Positions 57,772-64,000 of a stretch of DNA of 64,000 bases are shown here, piece by piece. The DNA lies in contig NZ_CP043051.1 of NCBI RefSeq assembly GCF_008121495.1, positions 1,116,001 through 1,180,000 of the forward strand. The letters run 5' to 3'. The notes under the pieces are model-generated. The model was not told the DNA's origin. It saw only the letters and a program-made list of their open reading frames with translations, and searched no databases. The translations under genes were made by a program, and so were the position numbers. This stretch comes from Mediterraneibacter gnavus ATCC 29149 (lineage in GTDB: Bacteria > Bacillota > Clostridia > Lachnospirales > Lachnospiraceae). Within the stretch, counting starts at the first letter, position 1. Each line of letters begins with the position of its first letter.

Positions 57772-60039
57772 CTAACCTCTATAGTAATTGATCAGACAGC
57801 CCTTCAAAATAATCTCTCTTTCGGCATCTGTCAGATCACCCAGACGGAACTCTACTTCTTTCAGTTCATCTCCTACAACATAGGCCTTGATCACATCTGC
57901 CTTTTCTTCTACTGCGTTTCTCACATCCGGAATGAAGATATAGTCATCATTCTTAAATGGAAGTGCTTTGTCATCCGCATCTGTCAGAAGCGGCAGCATT
58001 CCCCAGTTGATCAGGTTTGAACGATAACGTTTTGTAGCATACTCGTTGGCAATGTTTGCCCATCCGCCCAGTACTTTCTGGCAGGATGCAGCCTGTTCAC
58101 GTGCAGAACCGTCTCCCGGTTTCACTGCAAAGATCGTACTTCCGACTCCTACATTTCCTTCTCCGACCTGTGGGAATTTCTCCTGAACCTTCGCCATGAC
58201 CGGTTTTAATTCTTCCAGCACCTCAAGCGGACATTTTCCTGCTTCGATCGCCTTCTGTGCTGCCTGTACTTCTTTGGCGCGTCCTACATATGCAGGATCT
58301 TTTCTGGAAAGTGCAAATTCTGCCAGTCCCAGCGGATTCGAACGATAAGAAGAAGTCTCACCGGACGGAATCAGTTCATCTGTTGTCGTAACAGGATCGT
58401 GGATCTCAGATACAACCTTAAGAACCAGATTCTGTGGAAGTGCTGACATTTCCGGCCAGTCTTTGATATTCGGACCAAACTTGATCTCTACACTTGGATC
58501 TGCCACGCCCTTGCTGTCAAATACACGATTTGCATAAATGTTCTGATCAAAGTGATATTTCTGTCCCTTGTACTCGACATCCATTGCTGTCGCCGGTGTC
58601 AGGAATCCTTTGTTTGCCGCTGTTGCCGCAATCGAACGGGCATCCATCAATGCAACAGAAGAAATCTGACCGTTCTGCAGCTTGGAACCTTCTCTGTTCG
58701 GGAAGTTTCTTGTTGTATGACGGATTGAGAACGCATTGTTTGCAGGCGTATCTCCGGCACCAAAGCATGGTCCGCAGAATGCAGTCTTCACAACGGTTCC
58801 TGCCTCCATCAGATCTGCGATCGCTCCATTTTTCACAAGTTCCATATAAATCGGTGTACTTGCCGGATACACGCTGAATGTAAATTCATCCGCACCGATA
58901 TTTCTTCCTTTGATGATGTCCGCTGCCGCACAGATGTTTTCAAATCCACCGCCTGCACAACCGGCAATAATTCCCTGATCTACATACAGTTTTCCATTCA
59001 CGATCTTGCTCTGGAGAGAGTAATCTACTGCTCCATCCAGACTGATCAGCGCTTTCTTCTCAACTTCGTGAAGAATGTCTGCCAGGTTTGCATTTACTTC
59101 ATCGATCGTATAGACATTGCTCGGATGGAACGGCATCGCGATCATTGGTTTGATCTCACTCATATTGACATAAACCATTCCATCATAGTAAGTCACTGCT
59201 CCTGGATTCAGTTCTTTGTATCCTTCGCTTCTTCCGTGGATCTCATAGAATTCCTGAATCTTCTCATCTGTTTTCCAGATAGAAGACAGACAAGTTGTCT
59301 CTGTTGTCATAACATCGATTCCGATTCGGTAATCTGCGCTCAGTTTTGAGACTCCAGGTCCGACAAACTCCATGACTTTATTGTTCACATATCCATTTGC
59401 AAATGTAGCTCCGATAATCGCCAGAGCAACATCCTGAGGTCCGACTCCTTTTGCCGGCTCTCCATCCAGATAGATTCCGATCACTTCTGGTTTCTTGATG
59501 TCATATGTCTTATTCAAAAGCTGTTTTACAAGCTCCGGTCCGCCTTCTCCCATTGCCATGGTTCCCAATGCTCCGTAGCGGGTATGGCTGTCAGAACCAA
59601 GGATCATCTTGCCGCACTCTGCAAGAACCTCTCTTGCAAACTGATGGATGACTGCCTGATGAGGCGGAACATACACACCACCGTACTTTTTCGCACAGGT
59701 AAGCCCAAACATATGGTCATCCTCATTGATCGTTCCACCAACTGCACAGAGACTGTTATGACAGTTTGTCAAAACATACGGTACCGGAAATTTTTCCAGT
59801 CCGGAAGCTCTTGCCGTCTGAATAATTCCCACAAACGTAATATCGTGGGATGTCAATTTATCAAATTTAATCTGCAGGCGTTCCATATTGCCTGAAGTAT
59901 TATGACTGTCCAGGATTCCATAGGCAATCGTATTCTTTGCAGCCTCTTCTTTCGAGACAGGAAGTGACACATTTCCCGTATCTTCCAGGATTTCTGTGCC
60001 GTTTAACAAGTACACACCGTTATCATATAATTTAATCAT
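57772..60039 (-). CDS. Aconitate hydratase
   Basis: 755 residues, length of mitochondrial-type or short aconitases. Readable blocks: '[20 protein letters not shown]' with the substrate loop, '[20 protein letters not shown]' (GSDSHT is the family mark), the cluster Cys residues in '[16 protein letters not shown]', '[16 protein letters not shown]' and '[20 protein letters not shown]', then C-terminal '[10 protein letters not shown]'. The [4Fe-4S] enzyme isomerises citrate and isocitrate. GGAGG precedes the start. It fits with the citrate synthase at 50558. Confidence 0.9.
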   Translation of the reverse strand: MIKLYDNGVYLLNGTEILEDTGNVSLPVSKEEAAKNTIAYGILDSHNTSGNMERLQIKFDKLTSHDITFVGIIQTARASGLEKFPVPYVLTNCHNSLCAVGGTINEDDHMFGLTCAKKYGGVYVPPHQAVIHQFAREVLAECGKMILGSDSHTRYGALGTMAMGEGGPELVKQLLNKTYDIKKPEVIGIYLDGEPAKGVGPQDVALAIIGATFANGYVNNKVMEFVGPGVSKLSADYRIGIDVMTTETTCLSSIWKTDEKIQEFYEIHGRSEGYKELNPGAVTYYDGMVYVNMSEIKPMIAMPFHPSNVYTIDEVNANLADILHEVEKKALISLDGAVDYSLQSKIVNGKLYVDQGIIAGCAGGGFENICAAADIIKGRNIGADEFTFSVYPASTPIYMELVKNGAIADLMEAGTVVKTAFCGPCFGAGDTPANNAFSIRHTTRNFPNREGSKLQNGQISSVALMDARSIAATAANKGFLTPATAMDVEYKGQKYHFDQNIYANRVFDSKGVADPSVEIKFGPNIKDWPEMSALPQNLVLKVVSEIHDPVTTTDELIPSGETSSYRSNPLGLAEFALSRKDPAYVGRAKEVQAAQKAIEAGKCPLEVLEELKPVMAKVQEKFPQVGEGNVGVGSTIFAVKPGDGSAREQAASCQKVLGGWANIANEYATKRYRSNLINWGMLPLLTDADDKALPFKNDDYIFIPDVRNAVEEKADVIKAYVVGDELKEVEFRLGDLTDAEREIILKGCLINYYRG

Positions 60040-60116
60040 GGTAACCTCCTTTGTCTTTCCAATAATTTCACTAACTGTTTATCATTTTAGCATGTTAAAG
60101 AGGGAATTGCAAAAAA

Positions 60117-60148
60117 ATTCTGCGGGATTATCTTGTCTCCCGCAGAAT
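60117..60148 (-). terminator. Terminator overlapping the FHA gene stop
   Basis: ATTCTGCGGGA (60117-60127) pairs perfectly with TCCCGCAGAAT (60138-60148), with a run of T on the minus strand. The last codons of the FHA gene are inside the hairpin. Confidence 0.8.
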
Positions 60149-60721
60149 TTTTACAACTTCCAGTCTGGTCTCCCCGACCGTGATCACATCTTCTTTCTGG
60201 ATCACAATTGGCTTATGAATCTGTTTTCCATTCAAATATGTATGGTTTTTTGAACCTTCATCTCTCAAGTACAGCTTATCCCCACTTCGGATGATCGCGC
60301 AGTGTACCTTTGATACTCTTAAATCTTCCGGCAGGGACAAAAACTTGTCATACTCTGACGATGCACTGACCCTTCCGATTCCCAGCGAATCATAAAAAAT
60401 AAAACTATACTGATCCTGCTGATCCACATCTTCCAGAATGATCTTCCAGCGTCTCTTCGCCGGGGCAGAAGATGTACGGCGTTCTGCCTGTTCTCTCACC
60501 GGACGACATCTCGGTTCTGGTTCATAATCATCCTCTTCCTCATCATCATCTTCTTCGTCATCATAGTCATCATCATAGTCATCATCATAATCATCTTCAG
60601 AATGATATCTCCGTTCAAACTGATTATAATCTTTTTTCTCTTTTAATAATTTTGAAATCGTAAAGAAGATTACTGCTATGATCGCTGCGATCAATATTCC
60701 GATAATTACCCAATACAACAT
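60128..60721 (-). CDS. Membrane-anchored FHA-domain protein with acidic tract
   Basis: About 197 residues from ATG 60721. One N-terminal helix (VIIGILIAAIIAVIFFTISK), then a low-complexity stretch of about 30 Asp/Glu/Tyr residues (near residues 41-72), then an FHA domain: IGRVSASSEYDKFLSL, SKVHCAIIRSGDKLYLRDEG, SKNHTYLNGKQIHKP (the SxxH...N motif for phosphothreonine). It would read Ser/Thr-kinase signals at the membrane. No kinase is near. Confidence 0.82.
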   Translation of the reverse strand: MLYWVIIGILIAAIIAVIFFTISKLLKEKKDYNQFERRYHSEDDYDDDYDDDYDDEEDDDEEEDDYEPEPRCRPVREQAERRTSSAPAKRRWKIILEDVDQQDQYSFIFYDSLGIGRVSASSEYDKFLSLPEDLRVSKVHCAIIRSGDKLYLRDEGSKNHTYLNGKQIHKPIVIQKEDVITVGETRLEVVKILRETR

Positions 60722-60812
60722 AATTCCTATCAACTCCTCTGAAGGTATCTTACTATACTTTCAGAATGAGGGCAAGCGAAAGACGAAGAAAATTTATCTT
60801 GTTCGATCCACT

Positions 60813-61637
60813 CTACTGCGCAAAAGGAACCCACGGACAGCGTTTTGCAATTTCCTGATTATATGCTTCCAGATTTTTCATCTGTTCTGCAATATGAGGC
60901 ACATTCATCCGTTCCACAAGAACCTGAATTGTCTCTTTTCCTTCCTCAGCCAGTTCTTTACGTCTTTCTTCCGTAGGAATTGACGGTGTACTCATGTGGT
61001 CTTTCGGATCTCCAAAATAATATCCGATCGAACCACTTTGATATGCCAATGCGAATACATCATCAAACTCCGCACAGCTCTGCTTCTCCTGATGCTCATA
61101 TTTTGTAGTCAGCGGTACATCTTCCAATCTGCCCAGCATATCATAAGCGCCCACCGTAATTGCATGGAATGTATCTGCAGATTTAAAAACATCCTGTCCA
61201 TTTCTCATCAGCTGCATGATCATATCCATATACAAAATCGGAGTTCCTGTTTTATCCATAAAATCTCTTACCATCGGACTCACTGTCATATGTGCCGGAC
61301 CATGTGCACTGATATAAATCTGTCTTTTAAATCCCTGGCGTAAAAGACTTTCCGCAATTCCTGTCAGATAACGAATTCCTTCCTGAATGCTGACCTGAAC
61401 CGTTCCTCTTCCACTTGCAGTCGCTCCTGCATAAAAATATGGAAGGCCAGTTAATACAAGTCCGTCACATGCCTCCGCCATTTTAAGTGCAAACGCTTCA
61501 CTGACTACGGTTTCCGAATCCAGAGGAAATCCCCCGTGCATTTCCACAGTTCCGACCGGAACGATCACAATATCATTTCGTGTAAGATATTCTTCCACTT
61601 CATCATTCAACATCTTTGGTATAATTCTTGTTCTCAT
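60813..61637 (-). CDS. Creatininase-family amidohydrolase
   Basis: 274 residues. VPVGTVEMHGGFPLDSETVV supplies the Glu, His and Asp metal ligands, 'IYISAHGPAHMTVSPMVRDF' the second region, and 'DTFHAITVGAYDML' the later His. Relatives cleave creatinine or act in riboflavin/F420 or purine-derived ring pathways. It lies 15 bp from the amidohydrolase gene. The order with a GPH symporter suggests uptake and ring or amide cleavage of a small N-containing compound. Confidence 0.8.
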   Translation of the reverse strand: MRTRIIPKMLNDEVEEYLTRNDIVIVPVGTVEMHGGFPLDSETVVSEAFALKMAEACDGLVLTGLPYFYAGATASGRGTVQVSIQEGIRYLTGIAESLLRQGFKRQIYISAHGPAHMTVSPMVRDFMDKTGTPILYMDMIMQLMRNGQDVFKSADTFHAITVGAYDMLGRLEDVPLTTKYEHQEKQSCAEFDDVFALAYQSGSIGYYFGDPKDHMSTPSIPTEERRKELAEEGKETIQVLVERMNVPHIAEQMKNLEAYNQEIAKRCPWVPFAQ

Positions 61638-61652
61638 TTTTCACCTTTCCTC

Positions 61653-62522
61653 TTATAACTGAAATATCTTTTTGGCATTCTCAAAACAAATTTTCCGGTA
61701 GGCCTGTGCAGATAATTTTCCTTCCTGATACTGTCTGTCCAGCCATTCTCCCAATGGAAATACCATATCCGTATTTACCATATCTGTACCGAACATCAGA
61801 CGATCCTGAAATTCCTCCAAAAATTGTAAACCAAACTTTTCATCTCTCATAATAGCACATCCACCACTGTTTGCAGACAGATCTGCGTATAAGTTTTTAT
61901 AATTTCTCATAAGACAGACCAATCTGCCGCCTTCCCTGACAGGACCTCTGCCCCATTCCATTCGAGATTTCAGATCCGGCTTCGCATCCTGACTGATTTC
62001 ATGCCAGAACGGCTGACTGTGCCCTATGAATTTTAATCCGGGATATTTTTCTAAAGCTTCTTCCAACATCGGCAGTCCCGGTTCATCGACAATGCCATAT
62101 TCATATCCCTCCTGCGGACTCATATGAAACAGGATTGGCATTCCCAGTTTTTCCGCCGCCTGAAATACAGCCTGAACAAAAGGATGGTTTATTTTTCTAC
62201 AGATCATAAACTCACCAATTCCTACAGCTCCCTGCCTTTGATATTCCCTGAGCCTCTCTTCAATGGTTTCTTCACAATTTTCATCCAGATTACACATCCA
62301 TACATATTTTTCAGGAAATCTTCTGGCCAGTTCTCTGCATTTCTGGTTTCCGGAGACAGAAGCCATTGCTCCTTCTGTCTCTCCGGATGACATAACAACC
62401 GCTTTTTCAATCTGAAGCTCTTCCAGATGAGCAAGCATTTCTTCGCCTGTTGATATCTTGAATTTTTCTGTTCCCAGAACCGGATCTAGCGCTGCATGTA
62501 AATGAATATCTATTTTTTTCAT
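61653..62522 (-). CDS. Amidohydrolase_2-family (TIM-barrel) metal hydrolase
   Basis: 289 residues, opening MKKIDIHLHAALDPV (HxH metal site), with 'GMPILFHMSPQEGYEYG', 'YPGLKFIGHSQPFWHEI' and 'RLMFGTDMVNTDMVFPLG' (catalytic Asp in GTD). The family includes decarboxylases and lactone or amide hydrolases. It starts 27 bp after the symporter gene. The substrate is not known. Confidence 0.8.
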   Translation of the reverse strand: MKKIDIHLHAALDPVLGTEKFKISTGEEMLAHLEELQIEKAVVMSSGETEGAMASVSGNQKCRELARRFPEKYVWMCNLDENCEETIEERLREYQRQGAVGIGEFMICRKINHPFVQAVFQAAEKLGMPILFHMSPQEGYEYGIVDEPGLPMLEEALEKYPGLKFIGHSQPFWHEISQDAKPDLKSRMEWGRGPVREGGRLVCLMRNYKNLYADLSANSGGCAIMRDEKFGLQFLEEFQDRLMFGTDMVNTDMVFPLGEWLDRQYQEGKLSAQAYRKICFENAKKIFQL

Positions 62523-62549
62523 AGCATACTCAGCCTCATTTTCTGTACT

Positions 62550-63914
62550 TTATTTTGCCTTTAATTCTGCATACATCTGTTCTGTAGTCTCTTTATTCAA
62601 ATTAAAGATCAGCCCTACTCCAATCAACTCTAAAGCGCAAGTTACCACTGGAATGATATTGACCAGGAAATAAATTCCATTCACTGCTTCCGCTGTCTGC
62701 ACGACATTAGAACCGGAAACAAATCCGATTGCTGCCAATCCGAAAGAAACTCCTGTAGAGGCAATGGTCGAACCTATTTTTCTACTAAATGTATATAAAG
62801 AATACATAGAACCATCGCTTCTTTCATTAAATTTCCATTCGCTGTAATCCAGACAGTCTGTAACAAGCGCCCAGATCAACATTGTAAATACTGTCTGTCC
62901 GATCGTTCCCAATACAACCAATGCCGAATACACATATACATTTTTAATTTCCATGACAACCGGGATGACACTAAAGATTGTACTGGAAACAATGGCTGCC
63001 ATTAAAGTTGCTTTTTTTCCAAACTTTGCTACCAATTTCGGAACCAATGGGAAACAGATCACCAAAATCGGGATTGTCGCAAGACTGATAATAGACATTA
63101 CATCTGTTCTTGCATAGTACTCTTTAAAAATGTAGCTTCTTACCTGGTTTGATCCAGTGATAAAGAGCATACTTCCTAATGTTGCCACCATAACTCCGAT
63201 CAATGGTCTGTTGTGTACGGTTGCTTTTAATACTTTTCCATAATTAAATTTCTCTGCTTTTTCAGAATTCTGTCGAATACGCTCCTGTGTAAAATTCAGC
63301 AGAACAAAATAGCTGATAATACTTAAAACACCGAAGATTACCGCGATTAGTGTAAAACGTTCCGGAAGAATATTGCTCTGCTTGTCAAAGCAGACAACAG
63401 GAACGATGGAAAGTCCTACGATTCCTACGATCGTTCCACCGATACTTCTTGCTCTGGAAAGCTTACTTCTCTGGATCGGATCATCACTTACAACGCTGGC
63501 CATCGCACCAAATGGCATGGAAGTTCCTGTGTAGCTCATTCCATACAGAACATATGCAAATGCTACATAAGCATGAAGTGCAATCCCTTCCAATGGAACA
63601 TTAAAAAAGCAAAGCACACCAGATAATGCCAGTGGAAGCATAAAAATCTTAATCCATGGTTTGAATTTATCTCCGGACTTTCCAATCATCCAACGATCTG
63701 GGAAAGATCCCATAATCGGATCATTGATCGCATCCCATAATCTGGCCACTAAAAATAACGTTCCCATCCATCCTGCGCTGATTCCCAATACATTGGTACA
63801 AAAAATCAGAAAATATGCATCTACAAATAAATTTACAAAGCTGCCCGCCATGTCTCCAAATACATACCCGATTTCATCCTTCACCCCGAACGGGCGAATT
63901 TGTTTTTTGTTCAT
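62550..63914 (-). CDS. GPH-family (glycoside-pentoside-hexuronide) cation symporter
   Basis: 454 residues with about 12 helices. FGVKDEIGYVFGDMAGSFVN is the N-terminal family start, 'ARLWDAINDPIMGSFPDRWM' (WDAINDPIMG, the sugar/cation motif) is diagnostic, and 'KPWIKIFMLPLALSGVL' follows. It imports a glycoside or a related small molecule with sodium or protons. It is first in the operon, so it sets the input for the creatininase-family and amidohydrolase enzymes. Confidence 0.9.
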   Translation of the reverse strand: MNKKQIRPFGVKDEIGYVFGDMAGSFVNLFVDAYFLIFCTNVLGISAGWMGTLFLVARLWDAINDPIMGSFPDRWMIGKSGDKFKPWIKIFMLPLALSGVLCFFNVPLEGIALHAYVAFAYVLYGMSYTGTSMPFGAMASVVSDDPIQRSKLSRARSIGGTIVGIVGLSIVPVVCFDKQSNILPERFTLIAVIFGVLSIISYFVLLNFTQERIRQNSEKAEKFNYGKVLKATVHNRPLIGVMVATLGSMLFITGSNQVRSYIFKEYYARTDVMSIISLATIPILVICFPLVPKLVAKFGKKATLMAAIVSSTIFSVIPVVMEIKNVYVYSALVVLGTIGQTVFTMLIWALVTDCLDYSEWKFNERSDGSMYSLYTFSRKIGSTIASTGVSFGLAAIGFVSGSNVVQTAEAVNGIYFLVNIIPVVTCALELIGVGLIFNLNKETTEQMYAELKAK

Positions 63915-63962
63915 CCTGCTTGTCCTCTTTTCTTTTTCTTTTCAATTCACGTGATTTGTGTT

Positions 63963-63991
63963 ATCCTAATTATAAGTTATAATAATTGCAA
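63963..63991 (-). promoter_or_regulatory. Promoter with a perfect palindrome before the GPH symporter
   Basis: Minus strand -35 TTGCAA (63986-63991), 17-bp spacer, -10 TAGGAT (63963-63968). The spacer holds the perfect 15-bp palindrome ATTATAA-C-TTATAAT (63969-63983), placed to repress by blocking RNA polymerase. The regulator is not in view. Confidence 0.6.
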
Positions 63992-64000
63992 TTTATATTG

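Noticed and set aside
60540-60620. Simple repeat of CATCAT-like units, considered as a microsatellite or array
   Set aside because: It encodes the Asp/Glu/Tyr-rich tract of the FHA protein and has no spacers.

Overview
This 64 kb window comes from a low-to-mid GC Firmicute, most likely a gut Lachnospiraceae (Mediterraneibacter/Ruminococcus gnavus/Dorea/Blautia type). The evidence is AGGAGG-type ribosome binding sites, sigma-A promoters, a T-box leader, an ECF transporter with a dedicated energy module, a preQ1-type leader before queT, GPH and ECF transporters, and an activase-dependent 2-hydroxyacyl-CoA dehydratase cluster. The taxon is an inference. I saw no rRNA, tRNA or CRISPR array.

Layout. 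0-1 kb: a partial MarR regulator with its operator, then remnants of a TetR gene and an FtsX-type permease. 1-4.2 kb: a three-gene ABC importer behind a T-box with a UGG (Trp) specifier. 4.2-17.7 kb: a nucleoside/pentose island with a dedicated ECF importer (S, T, A, A), a TrpF-like protein lacking the catalytic Cys, three PfkB-type kinase domains, two nucleoside hydrolases, a HAD phosphatase, an Fe-alcohol dehydrogenase and an MFS carrier. It is controlled by a divergent 632-residue protein fusing a LacI-type repressor to a ribokinase. Two promoters in the island share a nearly identical block of about 34 bp containing TTTCGGAAA.

17.7-23.1 kb: an accessory patch with two related type I toxin-antitoxin loci (toxins of 30 and 31 residues), a 502-residue protein of unknown family, a partial tandem duplication and decayed phage/ICE genes including a DnaB tail. 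23.1-32 kb: ordinary chromosome with a preQ1-like leader and queT, a secreted beta-propeller/C39-like protein, a methyltransferase, a two-component system and a GH25 lysozyme. A direct repeat of response-regulator type lies upstream of the response-regulator gene and again upstream of a candidate structured sRNA.

32-38.3 kb: a 6.3 kb integrative mobilizable element (integrase, excisionase, MOB_T/NicK-like relaxase with embedded oriT, YdcP-like protein, XRE repressor, secreted cysteine peptidase plus membrane partner) inserted in the 3' part of that sRNA. It is bounded by 69-70 bp direct repeats. An integrase stub and a third core-like site to the right show repeated insertion at this locus.

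39-46.8 kb: a seven-gene operon linking an old-yellow-enzyme flavoprotein, a CooC-type nickel ATPase, a 2-hydroxyacyl-CoA dehydratase pair, its activase, a small membrane protein and a putative acetyl-CoA-synthase-like fragment. 46.8-64 kb: hydantoinase and GNAT genes with a divergent YheO-like regulator, an alpha/beta hydrolase, citrate synthase, rsmA, tatD, a catalytically gutted Rpn-family gene, a sigma factor/beta-propeller pair, aconitase, an FHA protein and a creatininase/amidohydrolase/GPH-symporter operon.

The two best candidates for undescribed biology are the LacI-kinase-controlled ECF nucleoside island and the flavoprotein/dehydratase/CooC/ACS-like operon.
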